A stretch of DNA of 64,000 bases from Anaeromicropila herbilytica (GCF_016591975.1 NZ_AP024169.1:2581001-2645000), one strand, 5' to 3'. Numbered from the stretch's first letter, positions 54,106 through 63,354 are shown. Numbers and translations are program-made. The notes: generated by a model from the sequence alone, not told the origin.

Positions 54106-55305
54106 CTAATCAATATAACTTACTACTTTGTTCGGCTCTCTGTAGTTATAGTTTGTAATACGAATACCTGTTTCCGGACTACTTGCACTGATTACCTTAC
54201 CATTTCCTATATAGATTCCAACATGGTTGATTGTACCGTTTCTATCGTAAAATATAAGGTCGCCTTGTTGCATTTGGCTAATTGAGATAACCTTCCCACC
54301 GGTTGCTTGAGTTCTTGATGTTCTAGGTATACTAATTCCATAATTTCGGAATATAGATTGCGTAAATCCTGAACAATCAGCCCCATTCGTTAAGCTAGTA
54401 CCACCCCATACATACGGGTTTCCTTCGAAACGTAATGCGTATTGAACAATTGCTCTACGAAGTTCAGATTCACTTGATGAATTCGAATTGGATCCTTGAT
54501 TGTTAGAAGTATCTCTTTTTGTAGTAGCACTGCTTGATGAAGAGGAACTATCATTTGATCTAGATACAGATGCAGAAGAACTTTGTGACTGAATTGCATT
54601 TCTTGCTGCTTCTTCCCTTGCTATTTCCTCGGCTTTTCTTTTTTCTTTTTCTAATCTGGCCTTTTCTTCTTCAATTGATTCTGCTTCTTTATATTCTGTT
54701 CTTAGAGTAACATACTCTAACGCTATATATCCCTTGATATCGTTATCGATTGACACTTTAACCCATCCATCTAATTCTTTTGTCACGGCAAACTCTTCAT
54801 CAATTGGTACTAAGGTTAGTACTTCTGAGTTAAGATTCGCTTTTTCTCTAACTTTTAGAGTCGTTGTGTTAATAACAGCATATCTTTTGCCAACTTTCTG
54901 AGCTAGACTTTTAATTTGATCACCAGTTACGACATATTCTGATTTGATATATCCTGTAACTGTTCCAGATGTAATCTTTAGCCATTCACCTTTTTCTTCT
55001 AATATAGTGGCTGCAGAGTTGTTATATAATTTACCGAGAATTTTACTATTATCATCAGCCTTTACTCTTATATTCACATAATTAGAAACTTGAGCAATAG
55101 CAAGATTCTGATATTCCGATATTTCAGGATTTAGATATTCTTCAATCTTATATTCCTCATCATCTCTACCGCTATAATATTCATCTAATATTACATCAAT
55201 TCCTGCCACTGGTATCTCATTTGCCTTTGCTACCATTGATTTTCCAGCTATTGATAAAGTTCCTATTACGCAAAGGGTTGCTAGCTTATATACATTTTTT
55301 CTCAT
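54106..55305 (-). CDS. NlpC/P60 cell-wall endopeptidase with SH3 domains
   Basis: 399 residues from the ATG at 55305 (GGAGG upstream; the frame opens earlier but lacks a site). Signal peptide, then two SH3b domains (VNIRVKADDNSKILGKLYNN and LKVREKANLNSEVLTLVPID), a charged coiled coil (EEEKARLEKEKRKAEEIARE) and a Ser-rich linker. The NlpC/P60 domain carries the catalytic Cys in GADCSGFTQ (C311) and His in INHVGIYIGNG (H361). It should cut peptidoglycan stem peptides outside the membrane. Confidence 0.9.
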   Translation of the reverse strand: MRKNVYKLATLCVIGTLSIAGKSMVAKANEIPVAGIDVILDEYYSGRDDEEYKIEEYLNPEISEYQNLAIAQVSNYVNIRVKADDNSKILGKLYNNSAATILEEKGEWLKITSGTVTGYIKSEYVVTGDQIKSLAQKVGKRYAVINTTTLKVREKANLNSEVLTLVPIDEEFAVTKELDGWVKVSIDNDIKGYIALEYVTLRTEYKEAESIEEEKARLEKEKRKAEEIAREEAARNAIQSQSSSASVSRSNDSSSSSSSATTKRDTSNNQGSNSNSSSESELRRAIVQYALRFEGNPYVWGGTSLTNGADCSGFTQSIFRNYGISIPRTSRTQATGGKVISISQMQQGDLIFYDRNGTINHVGIYIGNGKVISASSPETGIRITNYNYREPNKVVSYID

Positions 55306-55362
55306 TAAAACCTCCATATTTATGTAAGCCATTTTTTGTTAAATTTTTGTTAATTTATTTAC

Positions 55363-55377
55363 AGATTTGTTAAATCT
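55363..55377. promoter_or_regulatory. Palindrome upstream of the NlpC/P60 gene
   Basis: AGATTT (55363-55368) and AAATCT (55372-55377), 3-base centre, with two more TTAACAAA-like words nearby. It lies 60 bases before the gene start. It could be an operator or part of a promoter region; no function is shown. Confidence 0.35.
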
Positions 55378-55564
55378 GCTATAGCTTTATGATATATATA
55401 GAATGTGGAGACTCTATGGAGAAACGGGATATACCAATACTTTCCATGTGAATTGCAATGATTTGATGTGTCTTCTTTCCATGATAATATTATCATGATC
55501 AGCAATATTTATCTTGTGTTATTTCATACCTAAAACAGATTTATCTCCCAATAAACTAAAACAA

Positions 55565-55592
55565 AGCACTCAAGTTCATTCACTCAAGTGCT
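55565..55592 (-). terminator. Terminator of the methyltransferase gene
   Basis: AGCACT and AGTGCT bound a longer stem with two mismatches, followed on the minus strand by TTTGTTTTAG. It is just past the stop of 55603-56370. Nothing else in 55306-55602 is supportable. Confidence 0.65.
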
Positions 55593-55602
55593 CTGCATAT
55601 CA

Positions 55603-56370
55603 CTATATTATTCTATTCAATGGTATAAATTCTTTCATCAATATCAAATGATGAAAGAACGCTATATCTTGGAATTCTTTCATCTTAGCAACTCGCATTT
55701 CAATGTCAACCATCTTGTCCTGCCATTCCGTATCTTTTTGAATCTCCTGATTTTGCTGCAAATCCCAGAAAGATCTAATTCCATATGTTTCACTGATATT
55801 AAAGTCCTTACACCAACTTATTAGATCTATATCTCTATAATAATGAATCGTACCATACTTTGATGCCGTACTATCCTTACCATCGAGTAGCATATGAGCT
55901 TTTTCAAAATCATTTAACAGAACCACCATCTGCATAACCCGTCCATGTCTATTATGCTTAATAACTGAGAGTTTTCCATCAAGTTTCAATAATCGGTAAA
56001 ATTCATTTATTATACTTTCACGATTATCAGCATATTCCAGAACGTTATGGCAAAGGATAATATCAAAGGATTCATCTTCCATTTTTCTTAATTCATCAAT
56101 ACTTCCAACTATCTGTTGATAATTATTATCACTGAATCTGTCTTTCACAGCATCTTCTGATGGTTCAATGGCAATTACATCGTTGTTCTGTGCAAAATAA
56201 TTTGCTGTAAAACCATTACCGCTACCAAAATCTAATATTTTTAAGCCGTTTATATTGCCCAATTGGGAAAGAGCAATCTTCTTAAGAAGTGCCTCCCAAG
56301 GATGTAATTTATCTAGATTAGGAATTGTCATTTTTATTGTCTCCTTATATTCTGTTCTATCCAGTTTCAT
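55603..56370 (-). CDS. SAM-dependent methyltransferase
   Basis: 255 residues. Motif I KILDFGSGNGFTANYFAQNN (about 40-59), motif II DVIAIEPSEDAV, and FDIILCHNVLEYADNRES at motif IV. Similar to the clostridial Smt-type family that may modify small molecules. Its ATG overlaps the stop of the P-loop kinase gene by four bases (ATGA), so the two are translationally coupled. Confidence 0.85.
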   Translation of the reverse strand: MKLDRTEYKETIKMTIPNLDKLHPWEALLKKIALSQLGNINGLKILDFGSGNGFTANYFAQNNDVIAIEPSEDAVKDRFSDNNYQQIVGSIDELRKMEDESFDIILCHNVLEYADNRESIINEFYRLLKLDGKLSVIKHNRHGRVMQMVVLLNDFEKAHMLLDGKDSTASKYGTIHYYRDIDLISWCKDFNISETYGIRSFWDLQQNQEIQKDTEWQDKMVDIEMRVAKMKEFQDIAFFHHLILMKEFIPLNRII

Positions 56371-56852
56371 TCCATTATCATGTCAACAATTTTCGCTATA
56401 TTGATTCCGCTAGTATCCAATACCATTTTTTGTCTTTTAAAATACGGCAAAGACTTTTTGCTAATTTCTAGCCATTCATCTGTTCTCCATTCGCATATAA
56501 CGTCATTTACCCAACGTTTTTTCAACTCTTCTGCATCGCACCATAGAGTGACTTCAAGCATATCCATACCCATATCTCTTATGCCTGTTACTAAGCTATC
56601 ATAAACCCACTGCTCGTCCATCAGCCATACCAAGACAATCTGCTTGCACTCACTACAAGTTCTATAGTTATTAATTAGATGATGGATATTGTCGATTGCC
56701 ATTGTTTTCGTTTCTTTATTTCCGATAAAAGGATGAATATCTAAACACCAATCCCCATCTATAAAAGCTGTACCAGCGTATTTGTTGGCAATAGCTTTTC
56801 CTACGGTTGTTTTACCCACTCCCATGGGACCATTTAGAATAATGACACGCAT
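56367..56852 (-). CDS. P-loop kinase (AAA_33/shikimate-kinase-like)
   Basis: 161 residues. Walker A GPMGVGKTTVGKAIA (about residues 8-22), then AFIDGDWCLDIHP (substrate region) and a DVICEWRTDEWLE lid-like segment. It resembles small-molecule or antibiotic kinases of the gluconate/shikimate fold. Coupled to the methyltransferase gene; promoter is the family-B copy at 56927. Confidence 0.82.
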   Translation of the reverse strand: MRVIILNGPMGVGKTTVGKAIANKYAGTAFIDGDWCLDIHPFIGNKETKTMAIDNIHHLINNYRTCSECKQIVLVWLMDEQWVYDSLVTGIRDMGMDMLEVTLWCDAEELKKRWVNDVICEWRTDEWLEISKKSLPYFKRQKMVLDTSGINIAKIVDMIME

Positions 56853-56926
56853 AATTTTCTCCTTTTATTTCATTAATCCTCTTTGTGATTTATTTTGCAG
56901 AGTTTGTTACTTTGGTTCTAAAAGAA

Positions 56927-56955
56927 ATTATAGCGGCTATACCAATTAATGTCAT
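56927..56955 (-). promoter_or_regulatory. Promoter, family B copy 3
   Basis: Minus strand: ATGACA, 17 bases beginning TTAATTGG, TATAAT. The match to the other copies is slightly weaker in the spacer. It lies 75 bases before the P-loop kinase start. Confidence 0.6.
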
Positions 56956-56991
56956 TATGATAAAATTATTTATATGAATTAGCCATTTTGA

Positions 56992-58617
56992 TTATTCCAC
57001 CACTAATATAGCTGCTGGTACAGGATAATTAACATCCTTCAAAAACAAACGTTTATCCATAGCTTTATAGATTACAGCCATTGGTACACTTTCAGAACAG
57101 TACATATACTGTTGCCACTTTGGTACACTTGTTAGATGAGATGGTAATTTAACATATCCCCCCTGAAACAATGATGTAAGCACATCATGAATGCTACGAC
57201 TAAGCTTCTTACTATACTGTTCTGACAGATTTCTCTCCTCTAGATATTCTCTTCTACTTAATATAGGAAGATCTAGTTGTAAAGAATCATTCATTTTCAA
57301 GATGCCTGATTCGATTAATAGCTCACTAGCTTGTATAACATTCTCTCCCACTGAAGACTTATCATATGGAACGTTAGTGTGAAGTTCATAAAACCATTTT
57401 AAATACTGCTCATTAAAGTACTTCTCTGGCACTTTTCCAAGTTGTGTATCATATTTTCGAAGTTCTATCGATCTTGAATCACGATAATTATGAATCTCTA
57501 TGCCAGCCTCTCCACTAACAGAATATTTCCAAAATTCTTTTTCTTTAGGTATATCAACATTCGAAGAATAATGCTGTCCTATGGCAATCCATCTTCCTCC
57601 ATTTTTGCGGTATGGATAATCAGAGTATGGCATAGTTCCAGTGATTTCATTTCGTACCTCTACATAACTACTGATTAATATCAGAATGCAAAAATGTAGT
57701 TCTAGCTTTGATTTACATTGATCTGATTGACGTTTATAATAACTCTGCTCACGTAAATCGATCAGTGCAGGCTCTAATTCATTCCAGAAATGATCAAAAT
57801 AGTGATCTACTAAGTCAAGTTGCTTTTTAAAGTTAGCTTTCCTATCCTTTTCAGTATAAATAATAAAATCTGTAAAGATTTTACCTCCTCTTGTTCGCCC
57901 CATCAATTCATTGTCAATCAGCTTTTGTATAACAGGCTCTACAAATGCAACAGGGACTCCAAGAGATTTTGCAACATCAACTTCTGTTACAGGCTTATCA
58001 TATGCAAGTATCAATATGTTTTGTGCTAACTTGTCCGACATATCTAATAATGAAAATGGTTCTCCAGCAAGTCCCACTTCACCAGAACATGATAGATATA
58101 AAGTATCTGGTTCATAGCTTTGTTTCGTATAATTCTCCATAGCTTTTACCCCTCTCTTCACACGGTCTCTTCCCGTATTCAATCGACTTTTCACTGTGCC
58201 TTCTGGTATCTTCAAGTCAGATGCAATCTTCTCAATCGATTGACCCCTCATATAGAATCGGATCATTACTTCACGATGTATGACTGCGAGATACCCAAGT
58301 TCACGGCGAATCACTTCCATCTTTTCATCCAAGTCATCTTCATTTAGTTCATCCTCATAAAGTTCATATGGATAGTCCTCAATGCTAATCTGTGGTTTAC
58401 TATATTTTTCTCGTAACCAATCACAGTATTTATTGGATAAAATTTGGAGTAGCCATGGATAAATGTTCTCAGGCTCTTTTCCACGTGATAGCGCTGAAAT
58501 AGCAGCTAAAAGAGTTTCCTGTGTAATATCTTCTGCCATATAAGAATCACCAGTCTTCTTTATAGCTTCCGTATATAATTTATCAATATATTGAGAGATA
58601 TCGTATTTGTTATTCAT
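56992..58617 (-). CDS. ECF-type sigma factor with large C-terminal extension
   Basis: 541 residues, more than twice the usual ECF length. Sigma-2: IDKLYTEAIKKTGDSYMAED then ITQETLLAAI (about 11-41). Sigma-4: LGYLAVIHREVMIRFYMRGQ and SIEKIASDLKIPEGTVKSRL (about 107-146). Then a winged-helix-like part (VDVAKSLGVPVAFVEPVIQK, about 217-236) and about 280 residues with no known motif. The tail may sense a signal in place of an anti-sigma factor; no anti-sigma gene lies alongside. A candidate autoregulated promoter is at 58648-58674. Confidence 0.85.
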   Translation of the reverse strand: MNNKYDISQYIDKLYTEAIKKTGDSYMAEDITQETLLAAISALSRGKEPENIYPWLLQILSNKYCDWLREKYSKPQISIEDYPYELYEDELNEDDLDEKMEVIRRELGYLAVIHREVMIRFYMRGQSIEKIASDLKIPEGTVKSRLNTGRDRVKRGVKAMENYTKQSYEPDTLYLSCSGEVGLAGEPFSLLDMSDKLAQNILILAYDKPVTEVDVAKSLGVPVAFVEPVIQKLIDNELMGRTRGGKIFTDFIIYTEKDRKANFKKQLDLVDHYFDHFWNELEPALIDLREQSYYKRQSDQCKSKLELHFCILILISSYVEVRNEITGTMPYSDYPYRKNGGRWIAIGQHYSSNVDIPKEKEFWKYSVSGEAGIEIHNYRDSRSIELRKYDTQLGKVPEKYFNEQYLKWFYELHTNVPYDKSSVGENVIQASELLIESGILKMNDSLQLDLPILSRREYLEERNLSEQYSKKLSRSIHDVLTSLFQGGYVKLPSHLTSVPKWQQYMYCSESVPMAVIYKAMDKRLFLKDVNYPVPAAILVVE

Positions 58618-58647
58618 AAGACTCCTCCATTAAATGTACTATATATA

Positions 58648-58674
58648 TAGTCGTGAATATTAGAGAAAGGTTCA
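58648..58674 (-). promoter_or_regulatory. Candidate ECF sigma promoter
   Basis: Minus strand: TGAACC (58669-58674), 15 bases, CGACTA (58648-58653), 30 bases before the sigma-factor start. The pattern, AAC in the -35 and CG in the -10, is typical of ECF promoters and suggests autoregulation. Confidence 0.5.
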
Positions 58675-58754
58675 GCGGTTCTTAATTTTTTTAGTATTTG
58701 TCACTTTTTCTAATTAAGTTTTTTGATCTTCATATATACTTCTATATGCAAAAC

Positions 58755-58845
58755 CCCTAATCCAAAAACAAATCATTAAAATAAGGAATAGATTCCTTCT
58801 CTATTCCTTATCATGCAATTAATATCTATGTACAGCTATAAAGTG
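58755..58845 (-). pseudogene. Relic of a DUF402 gene
   Basis: About 85 bases align with 45598-45680 inside the DUF402 gene (shared blocks AAATCATT, AAATAAGGAAT, TCTATTCCTT, TATCTATGTAC). The frame is broken. The palindrome ATAAGGAATAG/CTATTCCTTAT inside it comes from this sequence and may now act as terminator of the methyltransferase gene at 58858. Confidence 0.75.
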
Positions 58846-58857
58846 ATGTAAATAATC

Positions 58858-59520
58858 TTATTTTCGACATACGCAGTGAATAATAGTCCCTTCTTCCTCA
58901 CGATATATCTTTCCTCTTTCGCAATTAAGTACATTAAACCCTGATTTTTGTGCCAAGTCTCTCAATTCATCCATAGTGAATATCTCCCAATATATATCCT
59001 CATTCTTATATGGAAAGAATTTTTTACCTTCTAAACATTGTGGATAATTTATCTCTTCATATTCACGTTCATGTCCAGAGAAACTTATAATGCCATTATC
59101 CTTTAAAACACGTTTACATTCCTTTAAAAAGGCAACTTGCTTACTTTCAGTATACATGAGTCCAAATGTTTGATTCCAAATAATAACCACATCAAAGGAA
59201 CTATCATCAAATGATAAATCTATTCCATTAGTAGTTAAAAACGTGACATTACGCTTTGTTTCAGACGCTAAATTTCTTGCTCCTATAATGGCCTTTTCTG
59301 ATATATCTATAGCAGTAATCTTAAAGCCCATATCGTATAAGTTGAATGCTTCTCTTCCCATACCACAACCGACATTTAGTATTCTTGCATCTGACGGGAA
59401 ATAGTTTAAAGCCACATCTTTCTCCCACATTTTTAACGGATTACGAGTAGCATTGTTTAATTCCAATATATTTTTATCGTCTGAATAGAATTTTAAAACG
59501 TTACTATTATTTTCGCCCAC
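58858..59520 (-). CDS. SAM-dependent methyltransferase
   Basis: 220 residues. Motif I ARILNVGCGMGREAFNLYDM (about 40-59), motif II AIDISEKAI, motif IV DVVIIWNQTFGLMYTES. The C-terminus is a typical beta-strand and Cys-containing tail (IIHCVCRK). Unknown substrate. It follows 24 bases after a small membrane-protein gene. Confidence 0.85.
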   Translation of the reverse strand: MGENNSNVLKFYSDDKNILELNNATRNPLKMWEKDVALNYFPSDARILNVGCGMGREAFNLYDMGFKITAIDISEKAIIGARNLASETKRNVTFLTTNGIDLSFDDSSFDVVIIWNQTFGLMYTESKQVAFLKECKRVLKDNGIISFSGHEREYEEINYPQCLEGKKFFPYKNEDIYWEIFTMDELRDLAQKSGFNVLNCERGKIYREEEGTIIHCVCRK

Positions 59521-59543
59521 TTTACCCCTCCATCATATGAACA

Positions 59544-59867
59544 CTATTTAATTTCATTTCCAAACTTTGTTTGTGTCTTAACTAAAAAAGCTAATGCTAT
59601 TGCTATAAGTACTATTAATACAATCATTGCATTTCTTAGAGCATCATCCACTTTTCCAAATAAAGCTACTACACCACTACATAACATTCCTATTGCCATT
59701 AATAAAACGACTTTACCTAATGCCTTTCCATAACGAATCTTATCTTTTGTTGTCTCATATACTTTTCCATGTATAATTGATGTATTTCCACGCATCAAAG
59801 ATATCGCTGAAATACAGAGAATAATACTATTGAACCACATTATGATACTAAAACCTATCATAAACAA
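59544..59867 (-). CDS. Small three-helix membrane protein (DUF3784-like)
   Basis: 107 residues with three hydrophobic segments (IIMWFNSIILCISAISLMRG, VVLLMAIGMLCSGVVALFG and AMIVLIVLIAIALAFLV). It resembles small Firmicutes membrane proteins such as DUF3784. GGAGG stands 6 bases before a TTG at 59867; an ATG at 59861 is the alternative. Probably co-transcribed with the methyltransferase gene. Confidence 0.7.
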   Translation of the reverse strand: MFMIGFSIIMWFNSIILCISAISLMRGNTSIIHGKVYETTKDKIRYGKALGKVVLLMAIGMLCSGVVALFGKVDDALRNAMIVLIVLIAIALAFLVKTQTKFGNEIK

Positions 59868-59942
59868 TCAATACCTCCATAAAATACTAACTCAACTATT
59901 TCATTCCTTATATTTCTATGTAAACCATTGATAAAATACTTG

Positions 59943-60443
59943 TTATTCACCATCAAGATAATTTACTTCCGAATCAAATTTGAATGACTTTTGCATTTTA
60001 TCAGTCATAACTCTTACTTTGCCTGAATCAGGATATACAATCACATCTGGTGAACTATTTGTATGAACGTCAAGATAGACCAATGGTTCAGATGTATGGT
60101 TAGTCAGCATATGTGCACCATTTTCATTTGGTGGCATTGAAATAACATCACCCTCTGTAACAATTACTTCACCTTTCGGTGTCTTTAACGTAGCAGTCCC
60201 GGAAATAATATAGAAAACTTCCTCGTTTCCGATGTGTTGATGATATGGGTAATTGCTTTTTCCTGGCTGCAGCGTATAAAATGTAACCGTTAACTTTCCT
60301 TCTCCAGATGCAAGAGACTGCGCTACTATGCTTTTTTGAAACTCGTAACAACGTTCATGTTGCTTATCGGGGTCATATATTTTATTCAAATTAACATCGT
60401 TATATAGTGCCGTCCTCACATTTGTAATGACCAATTCTTGCAT
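59943..60443 (-). CDS. Cupin-domain protein
   Basis: 166 residues. The metal site lies in PYHQHIGNEEVFYIISGTAT (His-x-His ... Glu) and PPNENGAHMLTN, the two cupin motifs. Like other single-domain cupins it could be a small-molecule epimerase, dioxygenase or binding protein. AGGAGG-like site and a promoter-like TATAAT-type sequence upstream. Confidence 0.82.
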   Translation of the reverse strand: MQELVITNVRTALYNDVNLNKIYDPDKQHERCYEFQKSIVAQSLASGEGKLTVTFYTLQPGKSNYPYHQHIGNEEVFYIISGTATLKTPKGEVIVTEGDVISMPPNENGAHMLTNHTSEPLVYLDVHTNSSPDVIVYPDSGKVRVMTDKMQKSFKFDSEVNYLDGE

Positions 60444-60603
60444 GGTTCATACCTCCGATTAATATAGTATAATTTATGATAATTTAGATTTGTAATTAAG
60501 TTTATCTGATGTTTATACCTTAAGTAAATGATTACTCATTTATAAAATGGATCATAATTAGAAAATGCTCCTGCTCTGACAAGCAACGCAGAACCTATTC
60601 AAT

Positions 60604-61167
60604 TTATTGTGATATATAGTCCTCTGATAGAAATCCATAGATATTATAATCGCAATATATAGAAACCATCTTACCATGACGAATTAAACCCTCTTTAACG
60701 AAACCACACTTTTGAAGAACATGATTAGAACCAATATTTCTAACATCAGCTCTTGCATTTAGTCTGTCCAGTTCGGTGTCTTTAAAAATAAATTCTATAA
60801 CACGTTTTAGTGCTTCAGTAGCTAATCCACGTTTCCAATAATCTGGATGAAAGCGATATGCAACATCACCCATTCTATAATTTTGAATATCAAAAATTTC
60901 TACCATTCCAACTACTTTATTATTTTCTTTAAGAACAACTACCCATTTAAAATCTAATTTTGGCTTTCTTACTACCCATGGTCGAGCGTCTATAAAAAAA
61001 AGTTCTGGATTCATTTCACCTTTACTTGCTTTTCTTCCCCAATAGGTATATACTTCGTCCAAACCAAGCCATTCGCTCAAATCACCAACATCATCCTCAC
61101 ACATTTCTCTTAAAATTAATCGATTTGTTTCAAGTACAGGTTTATCTATCTCATAATCTTTCAACAT
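60604..61167 (-). CDS. GNAT acetyltransferase, RimJ/RimL type
   Basis: 187 residues. YRFHPDYWKRGLATEALKRV (about 107-126) is the acetyl-CoA loop, and NIGSNHVLQKCGFVKEG the conserved end. The N-terminus MLKDYEIDKPVLETNRLILR is the RimJ/RimL start. A strong hairpin separates it from 61261. Confidence 0.85.
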   Translation of the reverse strand: MLKDYEIDKPVLETNRLILREMCEDDVGDLSEWLGLDEVYTYWGRKASKGEMNPELFFIDARPWVVRKPKLDFKWVVVLKENNKVVGMVEIFDIQNYRMGDVAYRFHPDYWKRGLATEALKRVIEFIFKDTELDRLNARADVRNIGSNHVLQKCGFVKEGLIRHGKMVSIYCDYNIYGFLSEDYISQ

Positions 61168-61190
61168 GAATTTACCTCCAAAAATTCAAA

Positions 61191-61222
61191 TTTGTGTGGT
61201 AGGATAATACCTACCACACAAA
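61191..61222 (-). terminator. Terminator between 61261 and the GNAT gene
   Basis: A perfect 13-bp stem (TTTGTGTGGTAGG, 61191-61203, with 61210-61222) and a 6-base loop lie 38 bases after the 61261 stop. T-rich sequence follows on the minus strand. Confidence 0.85.
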
Positions 61223-61260
61223 AGTATATTCACCTCTCATTTTATAATCGAAAATGTTGC

Positions 61261-61779
61261 TCAGTATGGTTGTGCATAACCCATTCGACATAGGGACCAA
61301 TTAAGCGTCGAAGCTTTAACTTCTTTCGCGATATCCCATAAATTATCTGTTATTCTGATTTCAACATTTCGTTTTACTAACTCAGAAAACAAATCTTTGA
61401 GCTGATATTTTGCTATTGGAATCTGGGTGGTTGTTGCAACATAATAACCTGCAACATCATCTTGTAAAATAAAATCATCTACATTAAATTCATATAAATA
61501 TAATGTAGTATTTTTCATTTTATCGAGCCACTTACTTTCAATTATTAAAGTATGCGAAACAGTGAAAGATGTAAAAAACTTTTTCTTATCTATTTCCGAT
61601 GTATCTTTACCTATATGATATGTAACTCTCGGACAATCTCTTGGTGTCAAAAAATTAGGCAGTCTTGCTTCGTCAATAGCCCATACTAATCCAACATTTT
61701 TATCTAAATCGTTACGACTTGGTATTCTGGGTTCAAATATCTGAATATTTTCTTCTTCACTAACATGAAATAATCTCAT
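61261..61779 (-). CDS. DUF6886-like protein
   Basis: 172 residues. The start MRLFHVSEEENIQIFEPRIP and PNFLTPRDCPRVTY are very conserved in a small clostridial/bacillus family (I recall it as DUF6886). The HVSEE and PR features hint at an ADP-ribosyltransferase-like fold, but this is inference. Single gene. Confidence 0.68.
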   Translation of the reverse strand: MRLFHVSEEENIQIFEPRIPSRNDLDKNVGLVWAIDEARLPNFLTPRDCPRVTYHIGKDTSEIDKKKFFTSFTVSHTLIIESKWLDKMKNTTLYLYEFNVDDFILQDDVAGYYVATTTQIPIAKYQLKDLFSELVKRNVEIRITDNLWDIAKEVKASTLNWSLCRMGYAQPY

Positions 61780-61866
61780 AATATATTCCCTCTAATCTTT
61801 GTGATAGATTATAACAACCCCAAATGTTCACTCTCGATAATTTATTTCATTTGTAAATATATTCTT

Positions 61867-62640
61867 TCACTGTATTGTACTAACAAAGTTAACAACCTTG
61901 TCATTCCACTCCTCCAGGGTAAGCCCTCTTTGAGGCAAATAATACACTCTGTTAGCTAACTCCTGTGGAATACAGCTTTCTATTTGTTTCTTATATTGTT
62001 CTGGTACAATGCAAGCAAAGAGATAATCCGACAGAATTATTTCACCTTTCACTTTAATCGCATGATATCCATCAAAAGTATGCCCCTTATGTTTAATAAT
62101 ATCTTCATATCTAAAATAAAAGCGAACTCCTGCATCAAAATTTCCCTTTAGAAAATCTTCTTCGTTAGGAAAGTTTTCTGAAAGAACGACGTAATCACCC
62201 ACTAAATGAGTACCCCAACCAAACATAACATACTCATAAAAATCCGCTGGGTCCTCCCATCCAATTTCTCGTCTTTCAATTGCAAGTTCTTCCCCTGTTT
62301 TCCCATAGACTTTTGTTGCAGAGAGAATTCTATCACTTGATAGTATTTTCTCTGCTGCTATAGCATCTGTTGCATGGTAAACAAATTCTTCTATCGCCTC
62401 TTCAATTGGAGGAATATATTCTGTTCCATCAAGTTGATTGACAGCGTTGTTAACTAAGGATAAAATATCATCATCCTCGCAAGTAACTTCGAGTTGATGT
62501 CCGAGATTCTTTTCATAACTAATGAATGCTAATATATTATTCCATTCCCACTCCTTAATATTTGGATAATCTGACAATACAAAATGATGTATTCCATTTT
62601 GTAGTTTCGTTACACCATCATTTGAAATCTCAAGTATCAT
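61867..62640 (-). CDS. Predicted ART-like or toxin-fold protein, function unknown
   Basis: 257 residues from the ATG at 62640 (GGGGGA upstream; a TTG further up is less likely). The middle has FVYHATDAIAAEKILSSDRI, an HxT...IL pattern common at the start of ADP-ribosyltransferase-like domains, followed by LSATKVYGKTGEELAIERRE and EYVMFGWGTHLVGDYVVLSE. The first 90 residues are acidic and not recognisable. I do not claim an activity. Confidence 0.6.
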   Translation of the reverse strand: MILEISNDGVTKLQNGIHHFVLSDYPNIKEWEWNNILAFISYEKNLGHQLEVTCEDDDILSLVNNAVNQLDGTEYIPPIEEAIEEFVYHATDAIAAEKILSSDRILSATKVYGKTGEELAIERREIGWEDPADFYEYVMFGWGTHLVGDYVVLSENFPNEEDFLKGNFDAGVRFYFRYEDIIKHKGHTFDGYHAIKVKGEIILSDYLFACIVPEQYKKQIESCIPQELANRVYYLPQRGLTLEEWNDKVVNFVSTIQ

Positions 62641-62719
62641 AATAATTCCCCCGATTTTTATAATATTCAAATCAAATTGGCTATACTATCCCTTGCCACT
62701 ATACTACTCCTTAGTCTCT

Positions 62720-63256
62720 TTATTTCGTTGCATAAAATTCCGCTCTAGTAATGGAATACACACTTGTCTTTGTATTTTTCTCATCTTCATATTCCTCACG
62801 TAATGTCATACCCATCTTTTCAGCCACTTTTCTTGATGGAATATTGGTCCACTTTTGATAGCAAAATACCTCATCAAAATCCTTATTTTCAAAAGCATAC
62901 TTTAAACAGGCTTTTGCTGCTTGTGAAGCATATCCTTTACACCAGAACCGCTTATCGATATGGTAGCCAATTTCAGGAAACAAATTGCCATCGCCATGAA
63001 TATTCTGCATGGTAATTCCGCAATCTCCAATGAACTGATTGCTTTCCTTTAAAATAATTGCCCATAGTCCAAAGCCATATTTGCTATAGTTATCAATATT
63101 CCAGTCAATCCAACTTCTTGTTTTATCCATGTCAAATGCGCTTGGGTAATACTTCATTGTTTCTTGGTCGGATAATATTTGATACCAATCCTGTAGATCA
63201 TCCTTTGTTAGTTCTCTTAGTATAAGTTGTTCTGTCTCTATTATGTAATTTTCCAT
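62720..63256 (-). CDS. GNAT acetyltransferase, RimJ/RimL type
   Basis: 178 residues. GYHIDKRFWCKGYASQAAKA (about 98-117) is the acetyl-CoA loop, and NIPSRKVAEKMGMTLREE the conserved end. Driven by the family-B promoter at 63358. Confidence 0.85.
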   Translation of the reverse strand: MENYIIETEQLILRELTKDDLQDWYQILSDQETMKYYPSAFDMDKTRSWIDWNIDNYSKYGFGLWAIILKESNQFIGDCGITMQNIHGDGNLFPEIGYHIDKRFWCKGYASQAAKACLKYAFENKDFDEVFCYQKWTNIPSRKVAEKMGMTLREEYEDEKNTKTSVYSITRAEFYATK

Positions 63257-63354
63257 TGTTTCATCCTTCCGTAAATTCTTCTATATTACTATTATATGTT
63301 TTCTAAAAGTAATTCAGTGCCATAATCGACAATACTCATAGCAATAATACTTGC

